Below, piece by piece: positions 33,255 to 41,835 of a stretch of DNA of 64,000 bases. Every line of letters begins with the position of its first letter. Positions within the stretch are counted from its first letter, which is position 1. The notes below the pieces were generated by a model, which ran no database searches, had not been told where the DNA came from, and worked only from the letters and a program-made list of their open reading frames with translations. Made by a program: the position numbers and the translations under genes. The DNA comes from Xanthobacter flavus. Lineage in GTDB: Bacteria > Pseudomonadota > Alphaproteobacteria > Rhizobiales > Xanthobacteraceae. The DNA is taken from the NCBI RefSeq assembly GCF_017875275.1, contig NZ_JAGGML010000001.1, forward strand, positions 3,989,001-4,053,000, read 5' to 3'.

Positions 33255-34469
33255 ATGGCTGAAATTGCAGTTCTCGGTGCCGGCATGGTCGGCGTCGCCA
33301 CGGCGCTGGCTCTGCAGGAGCGGGGACACGACTGTGTCGTCATCGATCGCGCGCGCCCCGGTTCGGAGACGAGCTACGGCAATGCGGGCATCATCCAGGC
33401 CGAAGCTGTCGAGCCGTACGCGCTGCCGACAAGTCCGCTGGCGCTCCTCGCGATGGCGGGCGGCGCCAGGAATGCCGTCAACCTGCACTGGCCGTCTTTG
33501 CCCGGGCAGGCGCCCGCGCTCTTCGGCTACTGGCGATCATCCCTGCCCGGTCCCTTGGGCCGGGTCATTCCGCTCTGGCGCCAGCTGGTGTCGGAGGCTG
33601 TGCCCCGACACGCCGCCCTCATCGAGGCGGCGGGCGCCGAGGAACTGATCCGTCGGGACGGCTATTGGGAGGTCCATGACACAGAGCCTGGCCTTGCTGC
33701 CGCCGTGCGCGAGGCCGAGCGAAAGGGGCGTGAGCATGGTGTCCCCTTCTCTGTCGCCGACCGGGCGGGGCTTGCCGCAGCCGAGCCTGCCTTGCGGCGC
33801 GCGCCGGCAGGGGCCGTTCACTGGACTGCGCCCTGGACCTGCCTTGCACCGGGAGGGCTGGTGGACGCCTACGCGCGGCTGTTCGAGGAGCGCGGCGGTC
33901 GGCTCGCCACTGGCGATGCACGGACCCTCCAGCGTGCCGGTGCCGGCTGGCAGGTCGCGGGAATGGACGTGAAGATCGTCGTCGTGGCACTCGGGCCCTG
34001 GTCGCCGGAGTTGCTCCGGCCGCTCGGCTATCGCGTGCCGATGGTGCGCAAGCGCGGCTATCATCGCCACTATGGCGGCACCCACCGCCTCACCCGGCCC
34101 ATGCTGCTCGCGGACCACTCGGTGGTCCTGTCGCCGATGCGCGACGGCCTGCGCATCGCAACCGCCGCGGAGCTTTCCGCCGTGGAGCCGGCCGCCAGTC
34201 CACGCCAGCTCGCGCGGGGCGAGGCCGCAGCCCGGTCCTTCGTGGATCTGGGATTGCCCGTGGAAGCAACGCCCTGGTCCGGCACGCGCCCCTGCCTGCC
34301 GGGCCTGTTGCCGCTCGTCTGCCCGGCGAAGCGCCACGCCGGCCTGTGGTTCCACTTCGGCCACGGCCATCAGGGTTTCACCCTTGGGCCGGTAACGGCC
34401 GAGCGTCTGGCACGGTCCATCGACGGCGATGCGGCCGCGGTCGATGGTCTCGACCGCGGCGTGAACTAG
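33255..34469 (+). CDS. FAD-dependent amine/D-amino-acid oxidase (DAO, DadA-like)
   Basis: 404 residues. An N-terminal FAD Rossmann motif VLGAGMVGVATALALQERGH is followed by SYGNAGIIQAEAVEPYALP, as in DadA. WTCLAPGGLVDAYARLFEERGG lies before the substrate domain. C-terminal GTRPCLPGLLPLV and FHFGHGHQGFTLGPVTAERLA are typical of D-amino acid dehydrogenases and glycine-oxidase-like enzymes. It would oxidise an amine or D-amino acid to an imine, probably feeding electrons to the respiratory chain. AGGGAAGCAGC precedes ATG 33255. It is the last gene of the rightward block. Confidence 0.87.
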   Translation: MAEIAVLGAGMVGVATALALQERGHDCVVIDRARPGSETSYGNAGIIQAEAVEPYALPTSPLALLAMAGGARNAVNLHWPSLPGQAPALFGYWRSSLPGPLGRVIPLWRQLVSEAVPRHAALIEAAGAEELIRRDGYWEVHDTEPGLAAAVREAERKGREHGVPFSVADRAGLAAAEPALRRAPAGAVHWTAPWTCLAPGGLVDAYARLFEERGGRLATGDARTLQRAGAGWQVAGMDVKIVVVALGPWSPELLRPLGYRVPMVRKRGYHRHYGGTHRLTRPMLLADHSVVLSPMRDGLRIATAAELSAVEPAASPRQLARGEAAARSFVDLGLPVEATPWSGTRPCLPGLLPLVCPAKRHAGLWFHFGHGHQGFTLGPVTAERLARSIDGDAAAVDGLDRGVN

Positions 34470-34484
34470 CAATCGTTGGGCGCC

Positions 34485-35171
34485 TCAGGATGCGCGGGCC
34501 GCTGCCGCTTTGGCAAGGTCGAGCCGGCGCGCCTTGGCCACCTTCATCCTCTCTTGGAGCAGCGCCAGAACATCGGCCGGGGCCGTCTCTGGCGATCCCG
34601 CATTGAAGGGGGGCGCGGGATTGTATTCCAGGCGCAGCTGGATGGCTTCGGCGGTCCTGCGATCCACCAATTCGGAAATCACGGTCAGGCCGAGATCGAT
34701 GCCGGCGGTGATGCCGCCGCCCGTGATGCGGTTTCCGTCAATGCACACCCGCTCGCGGCTCGCAGTCACGCCAAAGACGGGCAGGACATCGATGGCGCTC
34801 CAGTGAGTCGCGGCCTTGCGCCCCTCCAGCAGCCGGGCTGCGGCAAGCACCAGCGAGCCCGTGCAGACCGAGGTGACGAACTTGGCGCCGGCCGCCTGCG
34901 TGCGAAGGAAATTCAGCACCTCGTCGTCGCCCATCAGGTCATCGGTGCCGTAGCCGCCGGGAACACAGATGACGTCGAGTCGGGGACAATCAGCGAAGGT
35001 GGTGGTGGGCAGGATGGAGAGCACGGTGTCGCTCTGCACTGCCTCGATGCGCTTCCAGACCAGATGGACCTCGGCGCCGGGCAGGCTGGAGAACACCTGC
35101 AGGGGTCCGGTCATGTCGAGCTGCGTGATGCGGGGAAAGACGAGCAAGCCGAATTGCAGGGATGAGGACAT
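34485..35171 (-). CDS. Isonitrile-hydratase-like DJ-1/PfpI protein (B)
   Basis: 228 residues, the same length as Pseudomonas isonitrile hydratase InhA as I recall it. The match is strong across the protein: VFPRITQLDMTGPLQVF (Asp19), VTSVCTGSLVLAAARLLEG (Cys103, Thr104), GGGITAGIDLGLT and LEYNPAPPFNAGSPETAP. Unlike copy A it keeps the Cys-Thr pair expected for activity. It would hydrate isonitriles to N-substituted formamides in the cytoplasm. It is divergent from the GlxA-type regulator at 35260, with 88 bp between, and convergent with the FAD oxidase gene. ATG 35169-35171 is chosen over an upstream in-frame start. Confidence 0.87.
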   Translation of the reverse strand: MSSSLQFGLLVFPRITQLDMTGPLQVFSSLPGAEVHLVWKRIEAVQSDTVLSILPTTTFADCPRLDVICVPGGYGTDDLMGDDEVLNFLRTQAAGAKFVTSVCTGSLVLAAARLLEGRKAATHWSAIDVLPVFGVTASRERVCIDGNRITGGGITAGIDLGLTVISELVDRRTAEAIQLRLEYNPAPPFNAGSPETAPADVLALLQERMKVAKARRLDLAKAAAARAS

Positions 35172-35259
35172 TCTACGACCTTCGGGGTCCGATCTTGACC
35201 CGCCGAGCATGGCATGGTGCGATCATATGTAGAATGTCACGGTTCCCTCGTTTTCAGCC

Positions 35260-36204
35260 ATGGCGATGATCGGCATCCTGATCTTCCCGGATTTCCAGCT
35301 TTTGGACGCTTCGGGTCCGGCATCGGTGTTCGAGATCGCGCGCCGCCTGGTTTCCACCGCACCGAACGTGCAGATGATCGCGGCACAGCCCGGGCCGGTC
35401 CGTAGCTCCTGTGGGGTTGAGGTGGTGGCCTCCAGCCTCACGTCGGCCAAGTCCATCACGACGCTTGTCGTCGCCGGCGGGCTGGGTGTCGAGGCCGCCA
35501 TCGACTGCCGGACGACCCTGGCCTTCGTCCGCCGCAATGCCGCGCGCGGCGTGCGGGTGGCGAGCGTTTGCTCCGGCGCCTACGTCCTGGCGGCGGCGGG
35601 GCTGCTGGACGGTCGCAAGGCAACGACCCACTGGTGCCGCACGCAGGATTTCGTCTCTCGCTATCCGAAGGTGAGGCTTGATCCGGACCGCATCTTCCTG
35701 CGCGACGGCAACGTCTGGACCTCTGCCGGTATCACCGCCGGGATCGATCTCGCGCTGGCCATCGCGGCGGAGGAGCATGGGGATGCGGTTGCAAAGCACA
35801 TCGCCTGCCAGCTGGTGCTCTACCATCGCCGCAGCGGGGGGCAGTCACAATTCTCCTCGCTTCTGGAACTGAAGACTCCGAATGGGCGGTTCGGCGCCCT
35901 GCTCACCTGGGTGCGGGAGCATCTGGACAAACCCCTTACCGTCGACATGCTCGCCGACCGGGCGGGGCTGAGCCCCCGCCATTTCGCGCGCATTTTCACC
36001 GCGGAGACCGGGACGACGCCCTCCAAGGCCATCGAGCGCTTGCGCCTGGAGGTCGCCCGAGAGCACGTACAGTCATCGTCGGAACCCATCGAACGTGTCG
36101 CTGAAGTGACCGGCTTTCGGGATCCGGAGCGCATGCGCCGCGCCTTCGTCCGCGCCTTCGGCCAAGCGCCACAATCACTGCGGCGCGCGGCTCGGACCAT
36201 TTAG
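35260..36204 (+). CDS. GlxA-family AraC regulator with DJ-1/PfpI-like domain (B)
   Basis: 314 residues, same architecture as the regulator at 26395. The DJ-1-like N terminus has ILIFPDFQLLDASGPASVFE and VASVCSGAYVLAAAGLLDG with a conserved Cys. The C-terminal AraC region has VDMLADRAGLSPRHFARIF and IERVAEVTGFRDPERMRRAF. It is divergently placed from InhA-like copy B, mirroring the A pair (regulator A with InhA-like A), so the two pairs look like a duplicated regulator-enzyme module. The start codon region MAMIGILIFPDF lacks an obvious ribosome-binding site. Confidence 0.87.
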   Translation: MAMIGILIFPDFQLLDASGPASVFEIARRLVSTAPNVQMIAAQPGPVRSSCGVEVVASSLTSAKSITTLVVAGGLGVEAAIDCRTTLAFVRRNAARGVRVASVCSGAYVLAAAGLLDGRKATTHWCRTQDFVSRYPKVRLDPDRIFLRDGNVWTSAGITAGIDLALAIAAEEHGDAVAKHIACQLVLYHRRSGGQSQFSSLLELKTPNGRFGALLTWVREHLDKPLTVDMLADRAGLSPRHFARIFTAETGTTPSKAIERLRLEVAREHVQSSSEPIERVAEVTGFRDPERMRRAFVRAFGQAPQSLRRAARTI

Positions 36205-36361
36205 GCCGAGCTCAAACTCAACCCCGGGCTTGCATTGGCGTTCCAGATTCGGACGCCAGTGTCCCACCGCACTTCGGTTCCCGATGCACCTGTGGCCAAT
36301 CGCTCATCCTGGGCACCGCCGCGCGTCCGTCCCCGCGGCGGCTCCAGGGGTTCGAACGCGA

Positions 36362-37357
36362 CTATGGCTTGGCACTCGCGGCCATGGCGGTGCGGGCCTG
36401 CTCCACGAGATCGAGGCCGATCTTTTTGCTGTACTCTGTCACGACGGGTGCAACACGTTCGCTCATTGCTTTCAGCGCTTCGGGTGTCGGGCGGGTAATC
36501 TTGAAGCCCTTAGCCTGGAGCTCGACTTCCAGCTGTTCTGCCGCCTTGCGAGAAATATCCCGTTGGAAGGCGGCCGATTCCTTCGCGGCCTCCATGACCG
36601 CCGCCCGGTCCTTTTCTGAAAGACTGCCAAACCATTTGGGGCTGGCAAGAAGAACAAACGGCGTATAGACGTGCCCTGTCTTGGCCAGATGGCTCTGCAC
36701 CTCATAGAATCTTGCGGTGTAGATCAGAGCGTATGGCGTCTCCTGAGCGTCTACAGCACGATTTTCGAGTGCACTGAACAGTTCTGGCCAGGGAAGAGGT
36801 GTCGGATTTGTTCCCAGCGCCGTCCAAGTCGCGATGAAGAGCGGGTTGGGTATGACGCGGATATTGAGCCCGGCCATATCTTGCACCGTGTTGACGGGGC
36901 GTTTTGCGTTGGTCATATGGCGGAAGCCATTGTCCCACCAGGCCAACCCGACAATGCCGGTCTTTTCCTTCAACTGTGCGAACAGCTTTTCGCCGACCGC
37001 GCCGTCCATGACGGCATCCGCCGCGGCAAAGTCCTTATAGAAAAACGGGAGGTCGAAGATCATGAACTGGGGGACGACGCCGACCAGATTTGGCGTAGGG
37101 CCAACCATGATGTCGATGAAACCCGCCTGAGCCGACGCCTGCATCTCGGGCTCGCTCCCGAGTAAGCCGTTGCCGAATGTTTCGATCTTGATGCGGCCAT
37201 CGGTCTTCACTTCCACCAGCTTCGCAAAATAACGCGAAGCTTGTCCAACCGGATGATCATCGACAGGAACGTATCCCAGGCGGGGGTTCTGAGCCGCGGC
37301 TGGCGTGGCGGCCAGAAGAGATCCCAGAAGCGCTGCAGTAATAATCCGAGTTGTCAT
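36362..37357 (-). CDS. dctP: TRAP transporter solute-binding protein (DctP family)
   Basis: 331 residues. A signal peptide (MTTRIITAALLGSLLAATPAAAQ) is followed by a DctP fold: GQASRYFAKLVEVKTDGRI, then GNGLLGSEPEMQASAQAGFI, WWDNGFRHMTNAKRPV (the conserved Arg-containing block that binds carboxylate is close to NIRVIPNPL), and GTNPTPLPWPELFSALENRAVDAQE. The TRAP ligand is probably a carboxylate. The membrane subunits lie 3-5 kb away (41832-42377 and 40558-41835), separated by two rightward enzyme genes. GGGAGGA precedes the start. Confidence 0.92.
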   Translation of the reverse strand: MTTRIITAALLGSLLAATPAAAQNPRLGYVPVDDHPVGQASRYFAKLVEVKTDGRIKIETFGNGLLGSEPEMQASAQAGFIDIMVGPTPNLVGVVPQFMIFDLPFFYKDFAAADAVMDGAVGEKLFAQLKEKTGIVGLAWWDNGFRHMTNAKRPVNTVQDMAGLNIRVIPNPLFIATWTALGTNPTPLPWPELFSALENRAVDAQETPYALIYTARFYEVQSHLAKTGHVYTPFVLLASPKWFGSLSEKDRAAVMEAAKESAAFQRDISRKAAEQLEVELQAKGFKITRPTPEALKAMSERVAPVVTEYSKKIGLDLVEQARTAMAASAKP

Positions 37358-37718
37358 AGTTTTCCTCCCGATACTTTTTATTGGACCAAGGACCCAGCAT
37401 CTGCCGTCAAGAAGGGGCCATGGCTGTCACTTTGTTATGTATATTCAGCCTGGTAGACAGGTGGCGCGCCATCTACGCTGAAGCAAAGATCTCGTGACCT
37501 ATGGTGGCCTCCATTTGAAGATGACGCCGACGGTAGTTTGATCCTCGAATGTCTGGATTTACGATGGGCGTAATCTGAGGGGAAATTGCCCGAAGTCCGC
37601 CCGCGGCCAACGGAGGCAAGGCCCACAGCTCGCCCTCGAGCGTGCGAACCATAGGGAAATCACTCCAAGCATCCCTCGGACTCGATGCGAACCAATGATC
37701 GAGATGCTTGCCCACAAT

Positions 37719-37750
37719 ATGGACGGTATGTCCATTACGTTATTCTGGAC
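37719..37750. promoter_or_regulatory. Operator A, ATGGAC-N5-GTCCAT
   Basis: ATGGACGGTATGTCCAT (37719-37735) is an inverted repeat with 6-bp arms. A further half-site, CTGGAC, follows at 37745-37750. The same palindrome occurs before the Fe-alcohol dehydrogenase at 38172. The IclR regulator at 43066 is the best candidate to bind it. Confidence 0.65.
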
Positions 37751-37889
37751 AGACCTAGAATTGATTGTCAATGCTTCATCGCCGCTCTCGGGTCCTTGCG
37801 ATCGGGTGTTTGTCAGCTTGATTCACATCGCAGCTCTCGTCAGTGGTCGGTGTAGAAAATCAATGCCCATCGCATGCGAACAATAATTC

Positions 37890-38075
37890 CTCAGGATTTT
37901 CTGCACCGCATCCGGTGTTTGGAAGCGCGCGCACATTTGATCTGCTTACGAATGTCATGAGAGAGCCGACGTGAGAGGGCGTCGATTGCGCGCTCGGCCT
38001 TTGCGCGGAGCAATGCCGTCAGCTCCGAAAATGCTTTCGTGACGATATTAGCGTCGAAACTGCAGGACGGCAGGC
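37890..38075 (-). pseudogene. IS630-family transposase C-terminal remnant
   Basis: The minus-strand translation LPSCSFDANIVTKAFSELTALLR aligns without gaps to the IS630 consensus LPPYSPDFNPIEKAFSKLKALLR, given here as two blocks LPSCSFDANIV and TKAFSELTALLR. RAKAERAIDALSRRL follows as in the family tail. The catalytic Glu position of the DDE triad (the E of NPIE) is changed, and the rest of the gene is missing. Confidence 0.65.
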
Positions 38076-38171
38076 AGAGCAGGCTCTCAAGCCATGGCCC
38101 TGAGGGGTGGGGTAATGACCGGAATCCGGCGGAGGTGCTTGACAAGATAAGACTTCCGCATACACCTGTAT

Positions 38172-38197
38172 ATGGACATAACGTCCATATTATGGAC
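38172..38197. promoter_or_regulatory. Operator B, ATGGAC-N5-GTCCAT
   Basis: ATGGACATAACGTCCAT (38172-38188) repeats the architecture of operator A. GTCCATATTATGGAC (38183-38197) overlaps it as a second near-perfect palindrome, giving three half-sites in 26 bp. It lies 108 bp before the Fe-alcohol dehydrogenase start and about 28 bp after a TTGACA box (38139-38144). Confidence 0.68.
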
Positions 38198-38304
38198 AAA
38201 AATGATGCGGGCGTGCGTTGGATGCGCCGGCTAAACGACGACGTGCCGGAAGCCAAGATTGCTGGAGCGATGCAGGCAGGCGGAACACGAGGGAGGTCGG
38301 AGGC

Positions 38305-39432
38305 GTGTATACCATTACCTATCTCACAAACATCAATTTCGGGCTGGGAGCGTCCGACTCGCTGGCGGAGACGCTGCGCGAACTCGGCATGTCGCGCCCT
38401 CTGGTGATCAGCGATCACGGCATCAAAGCTGCCGGCATACTCGACCGTCCGGGCTTTGCCTTTCTAAGTTCGGCTCCGGTCTTCTTGGACGTTCCCACCA
38501 ACCCGACCGAAAGCGCGGTTGCTGCTGGTCTCGAACTGTACAGGCAAGTGGGCTGCGATGGCGTCGTGGCGATCGGCGGGGGATCTCCCATCGACCTGGC
38601 CAAGGGCGTGGCTCTTCTCGCCACACATGAAGGCGAACTGGAGCGCTATGCGGCGATTCTGGGCGGCGTAGCCCGAATAACAAGTGCGGTCGCGCCACTC
38701 GTGGCCATTCCGACCACGGCTGGCACCGGCTCCGAAGTTGGCCGCGCGGCGCTGATCACCCTGAATGACGGCCGAAAGCTCGGCTTCATCAGCCCGTTCC
38801 TGATCCCACGCAGAGCGGTCTGTGACCCAGCGCTGACGATGGGGCTTCCTCCGGCTCTGACCGCGTCGACAGGTCTCGACGCGCTGTCGCACTGTATCGA
38901 GACATACATTTCGCCCCGCTTCAACCCCCCTGCCGAGGCAATTGCCACTGACGGATTCAAGCGCATCTGGAAGGCTTTGCCTGTTGCCTACGCCGATGGC
39001 ACGAACGCGGAGGCGCGGACCGAACTCATGATGGGCGCGCTTGAAGGCGGCATGACATTCCAGAAGGGTCTCGGAGCCGTCCATGCGCTGAGCCATGCCC
39101 TGGGGGGGCTTAAGGAGGCGAAGCTTCATCATGGAACACTCAACGCCATCCTGATGCCGACCGTCCTTCGGTGGAATGTGGAAGTTGAACCGGTTGCCGA
39201 GAAGGTGCGCCACCTTGAAAGCCTTGCAGGGCTTGAAGCAACAACCCTCCCGGACGCACTGGACGAGTTGAACAGTCGATTGAGCATCACACCGAAACTG
39301 TCCGATCTTGGGGTGCCCCGCCACGTCCTCGATTGGGTGTGCGAGCGAGCCATCGCAGACCATAGCCATCCGACCAATCCACGTCCTTTGACCAAGGAAG
39401 ACTACGCCGCGATCCTCGAGACCGTCTTTTGA
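38305..39432 (+). CDS. Iron-containing (group III) alcohol dehydrogenase / maleylacetate-reductase-like
   Basis: 375 residues. The NAD-binding block GVVAIGGGSPIDLAKGVALL and AIPTTAGTGSEVGRAALIT are standard. The metal ligands are provided by DALSHCIETY, VHALSHALGG and HHGTLNA. Members reduce aldehydes or ketones or act as 4-hydroxybutyrate dehydrogenase or maleylacetate reductase. GTG 38305 follows GAGGGAGG with 8-nt spacing. Its promoter region carries operator B, so it probably belongs to the same regulon as the TRAP transporter. Confidence 0.88.
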   Translation: MYTITYLTNINFGLGASDSLAETLRELGMSRPLVISDHGIKAAGILDRPGFAFLSSAPVFLDVPTNPTESAVAAGLELYRQVGCDGVVAIGGGSPIDLAKGVALLATHEGELERYAAILGGVARITSAVAPLVAIPTTAGTGSEVGRAALITLNDGRKLGFISPFLIPRRAVCDPALTMGLPPALTASTGLDALSHCIETYISPRFNPPAEAIATDGFKRIWKALPVAYADGTNAEARTELMMGALEGGMTFQKGLGAVHALSHALGGLKEAKLHHGTLNAILMPTVLRWNVEVEPVAEKVRHLESLAGLEATTLPDALDELNSRLSITPKLSDLGVPRHVLDWVCERAIADHSHPTNPRPLTKEDYAAILETVF

Positions 39433-39470
39433 TCTCAGAACACCCGGAGACGGTCTAAGGAGGGAGTTAC

Positions 39471-40217
39471 GTGAGACCGATCGTGATCGTGACGGGTGCA
39501 AGCCACGGCATCGGTGCTGCAACGGCCAGGCTGTTCGCCGCCGACGGCTATGATGTTTGCATAAACTATTTGTCGGACGGCGCCGCGGCGTCCGAAGTCG
39601 TCGACGCCTGCCTTGCCACGGGCGCAAGGGCCATCGCGGTCCAGGGAGACGTGGGCGACAAAGAGGACATAGAAGCTCTGTTCAGAGCCTGCGATGATGA
39701 ACTCGGGAGAGTGACCTGCCTGGTCAACAATGCCGGCATCATTGGGAAGGCCGGCAGGATAGAGGATTTACAGCCCGAGGTGCTGGAAACCGCCTTCAGG
39801 ATAAACGTCTTCGGCGCCATGTATTGTATCCAGGAGGCCGCGAGACGCATGTCCACCCGCAAGGGCGGCCAAGGCGGCACGATTGTGAACATGTCGTCGC
39901 TTGCCGCCTTGCTTGGCAGCCCCAACGAATATGTCCACTATGCCGCCACCAAGGGGGCGTTGGAATCGATGACTTTCGGTGCGGGCAAGGAGCTGGCCCC
40001 GGAGGGCATCCGCGTCAATGCCATCCGCGTCGGGACCACCAACACGCGGATACACTCCCAAGGTGGAAACCCCGAGCGCCCGGCCAGGATTGCCGCGTTA
40101 ACCCCCATGGGGCGTATCGCGGAACCCGAGGATATCGCGCGCGCTGCCCTGATGCTCGCGTCTCCCGGCTCCGGCTTCATGACAGGCACGTTGATCACGG
40201 TCGCCGGAGGGCTCTGA
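39471..40217 (+). CDS. Short-chain dehydrogenase/reductase (SDR)
   Basis: 248 residues. VTGASHGIGAATARLFAADGYD is the cofactor loop and LVNNAGIIGKAG the NNAG motif. VNMSSLAALLGSPNEYVHYAATKGALE carries the Ser and the Y-x-x-x-K. FMTGTLITVAGGL closes the fold. GTG 39471 is preceded by AAGGAGGGAG. It sits 38 bp after the Fe-alcohol dehydrogenase, so the two form an operon, probably acting on the carboxylate imported by the TRAP system. Confidence 0.88.
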   Translation: MRPIVIVTGASHGIGAATARLFAADGYDVCINYLSDGAAASEVVDACLATGARAIAVQGDVGDKEDIEALFRACDDELGRVTCLVNNAGIIGKAGRIEDLQPEVLETAFRINVFGAMYCIQEAARRMSTRKGGQGGTIVNMSSLAALLGSPNEYVHYAATKGALESMTFGAGKELAPEGIRVNAIRVGTTNTRIHSQGGNPERPARIAALTPMGRIAEPEDIARAALMLASPGSGFMTGTLITVAGGL

Positions 40218-40557
40218 TCCTTTGCGCTCGCGAAGTGTCAGAAGGGCGTGGCGGCCGTGCAATGCCCGTCAGCCACTCTGTCGGCGCCTCGTCCGCATTC
40301 GGTTCAGGCGCCAATCCATCGCACGTTTCGATGGAGCGACCGACTGCCGGATCGTCCTGAGAGCGCTTCGCCGACTGGTCGAGTTCTTCGCGAAACTGAC
40401 ACGAAGTCGCCGCCCGACGACGTGCGGGCACTCAGGCTTGCGCTGCGTCGGCGCCCGCAACTTCCCTTCAGGATTTTGCTGCCGTCCTCGCCAGAACTGC
40501 GGAGCGGCCGTCGTTGATGGCCAGTTCGCCTTCCCAGTATAGAGCGCGATCCGACCC
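40218..40557. other. Intergenic, no feature recognised
   Basis: 340 bp between the convergent SDR and dctM. I see no gene, terminator hairpin with T-run, or repeat that I could support. Confidence 0.5.
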
Positions 40558-41835
40558 TCAATGGAGCCACTTCGCCGGAACGGTCACCAATGCTGGGAAC
40601 AGAACCAAGAGCAGAATGAGCAGCATCTGAGCCAGAAGATAGGGCATGGCGCCCTTCGTTGCCTCATCCATTGAAACTCCGCTGATTCCGCACACTGTGT
40701 TGAGGACCGTTCCGACAGGAGGTGTGATCAGGCCGACCGCGTTGACCATCATGAATATGACGCCGAAGTAAACCGGGTCGATACCGGCCGCTTTGACGAT
40801 CGGCATCAGGAGGGGGACGAGAATGGTGATGGATGGTGCGAAATCGAGTGCCGTGCCGACGACGAAGACTGCAATAACGATCATGCCCATCAGCAGGATC
40901 GGGGAGCCGATAAATGGCTGAAGGAGACTGACGAGCTGGGCAGGCATGTTCGAGATCGTCAGCATGAAGCCGGAGATCGTGGAGGCTGCGACCAGCAGCA
41001 TGATCACCGCCGTCAAGCGCCCGGCCGCGAGCAGCGCCTCATAGAGCCCCCGCAGCGTCAGCTCGCGATACACAAATAGTCCCACGAACATTGCATAGGC
41101 GGCCGCAACAACGCCGGCCTCGGTTGGCGTGAAGATGCCGAACCGCAGGCCCGCCAGGATGATCACCGGCATCATCAACGCCCAGCCGGCGGTCACGATA
41201 GTTCTCGGGATGTCCCTGCGCGGCAATTTGAGCCGAACCGACGCCGTCTCCTTCTTGGAGAGGAACCACCAGGCAACCATGAGACTGAGCCCCATCATCA
41301 CGCCTGGCACGATTCCGGCAAAGAACAGGCCGACGATGGAAATATTCGCGGTAACGCCCAGAATGATGAAGCCGACAGATGGCGGGATCACGGGTGCGAT
41401 AATGCCTGTCGCCGCCATCAGGCCCGATGCTCGACCCATGTGGTAGCCGGCATCCCGCATCAGCGGGACCAGCATGACAGCGAGCGTCGCCGTATCCGCG
41501 ATTGCGGAGCCGGAGACGCTGGCAAGGATGAGACCCGTGCCGATGACCACGTAGCCGAGGCCGCCACGGACGTGGCCGACCAGCGCCAATGCCACGTTCA
41601 CGATGCGGCGCGAGAGGCCGCCCGCGTTCATGAGCTCGCCCGCGATGAGGAAGAAGGGGATCGCCATCAGCGGATAGCTGTCTGCGCCATTGACCAGGCG
41701 TTGCGCCAGGATGTTGGCATCCAGATTTCCCATCAGCAGCATCATCGCAACGCCCGACAGCATCAGGGCGAACGCAATGGGAATCCCGATGCCCATCGCG
41801 CCGAGGAGCGAGGCGACGAATACCAGGCCGGTCAT
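40558..41835 (-). CDS. dctM: TRAP transporter large permease (DctM)
   Basis: 425 residues with twelve or so hydrophobic helices. It opens GLVFVASLLGAMGIGIPIAFAL. It contains LVNGADSYPLMAIPFFLIAGELMNAGGLSRR and GSAIADTATLAVMLVPLM (S-G-S-x-x-A-x-x-A pattern of DctM), and ATGIIAPVIPPSVGFIILG. It is the ion-coupled transport subunit and overlaps the dctQ stop by 4 bases. Confidence 0.93.
   Translation of the reverse strand: MTGLVFVASLLGAMGIGIPIAFALMLSGVAMMLLMGNLDANILAQRLVNGADSYPLMAIPFFLIAGELMNAGGLSRRIVNVALALVGHVRGGLGYVVIGTGLILASVSGSAIADTATLAVMLVPLMRDAGYHMGRASGLMAATGIIAPVIPPSVGFIILGVTANISIVGLFFAGIVPGVMMGLSLMVAWWFLSKKETASVRLKLPRRDIPRTIVTAGWALMMPVIILAGLRFGIFTPTEAGVVAAAYAMFVGLFVYRELTLRGLYEALLAAGRLTAVIMLLVAASTISGFMLTISNMPAQLVSLLQPFIGSPILLMGMIVIAVFVVGTALDFAPSITILVPLLMPIVKAAGIDPVYFGVIFMMVNAVGLITPPVGTVLNTVCGISGVSMDEATKGAMPYLLAQMLLILLLVLFPALVTVPAKWLH

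Larger units (their letters stand above)
37358..38304. other. Long intergenic region with two operators and a transposase relic
   Basis: About 950 bp lie between dctP and the Fe-alcohol dehydrogenase. They contain two ATGGAC-N5-GTCCAT palindromes (37719-37735 and 38172-38188) and an IS630-like remnant (about 37890-38075). From 37358 to 37718 I see only a weak 80-codon minus frame (37473-37715), which I cannot support as a gene. Its base composition is less GC-rich than its neighbours, consistent with inserted DNA. Confidence 0.6.

Noticed and set aside
37473-37715. 80-codon minus frame just downstream of operator A
   Set aside because: It has no recognisable motif and no convincing ribosome-binding site, though its position after the operator is suggestive.
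40218-40557. Possible small gene between the SDR and dctM
   Set aside because: Several short frames exist on both strands but none has a ribosome-binding site, a recognisable motif or convincing composition.
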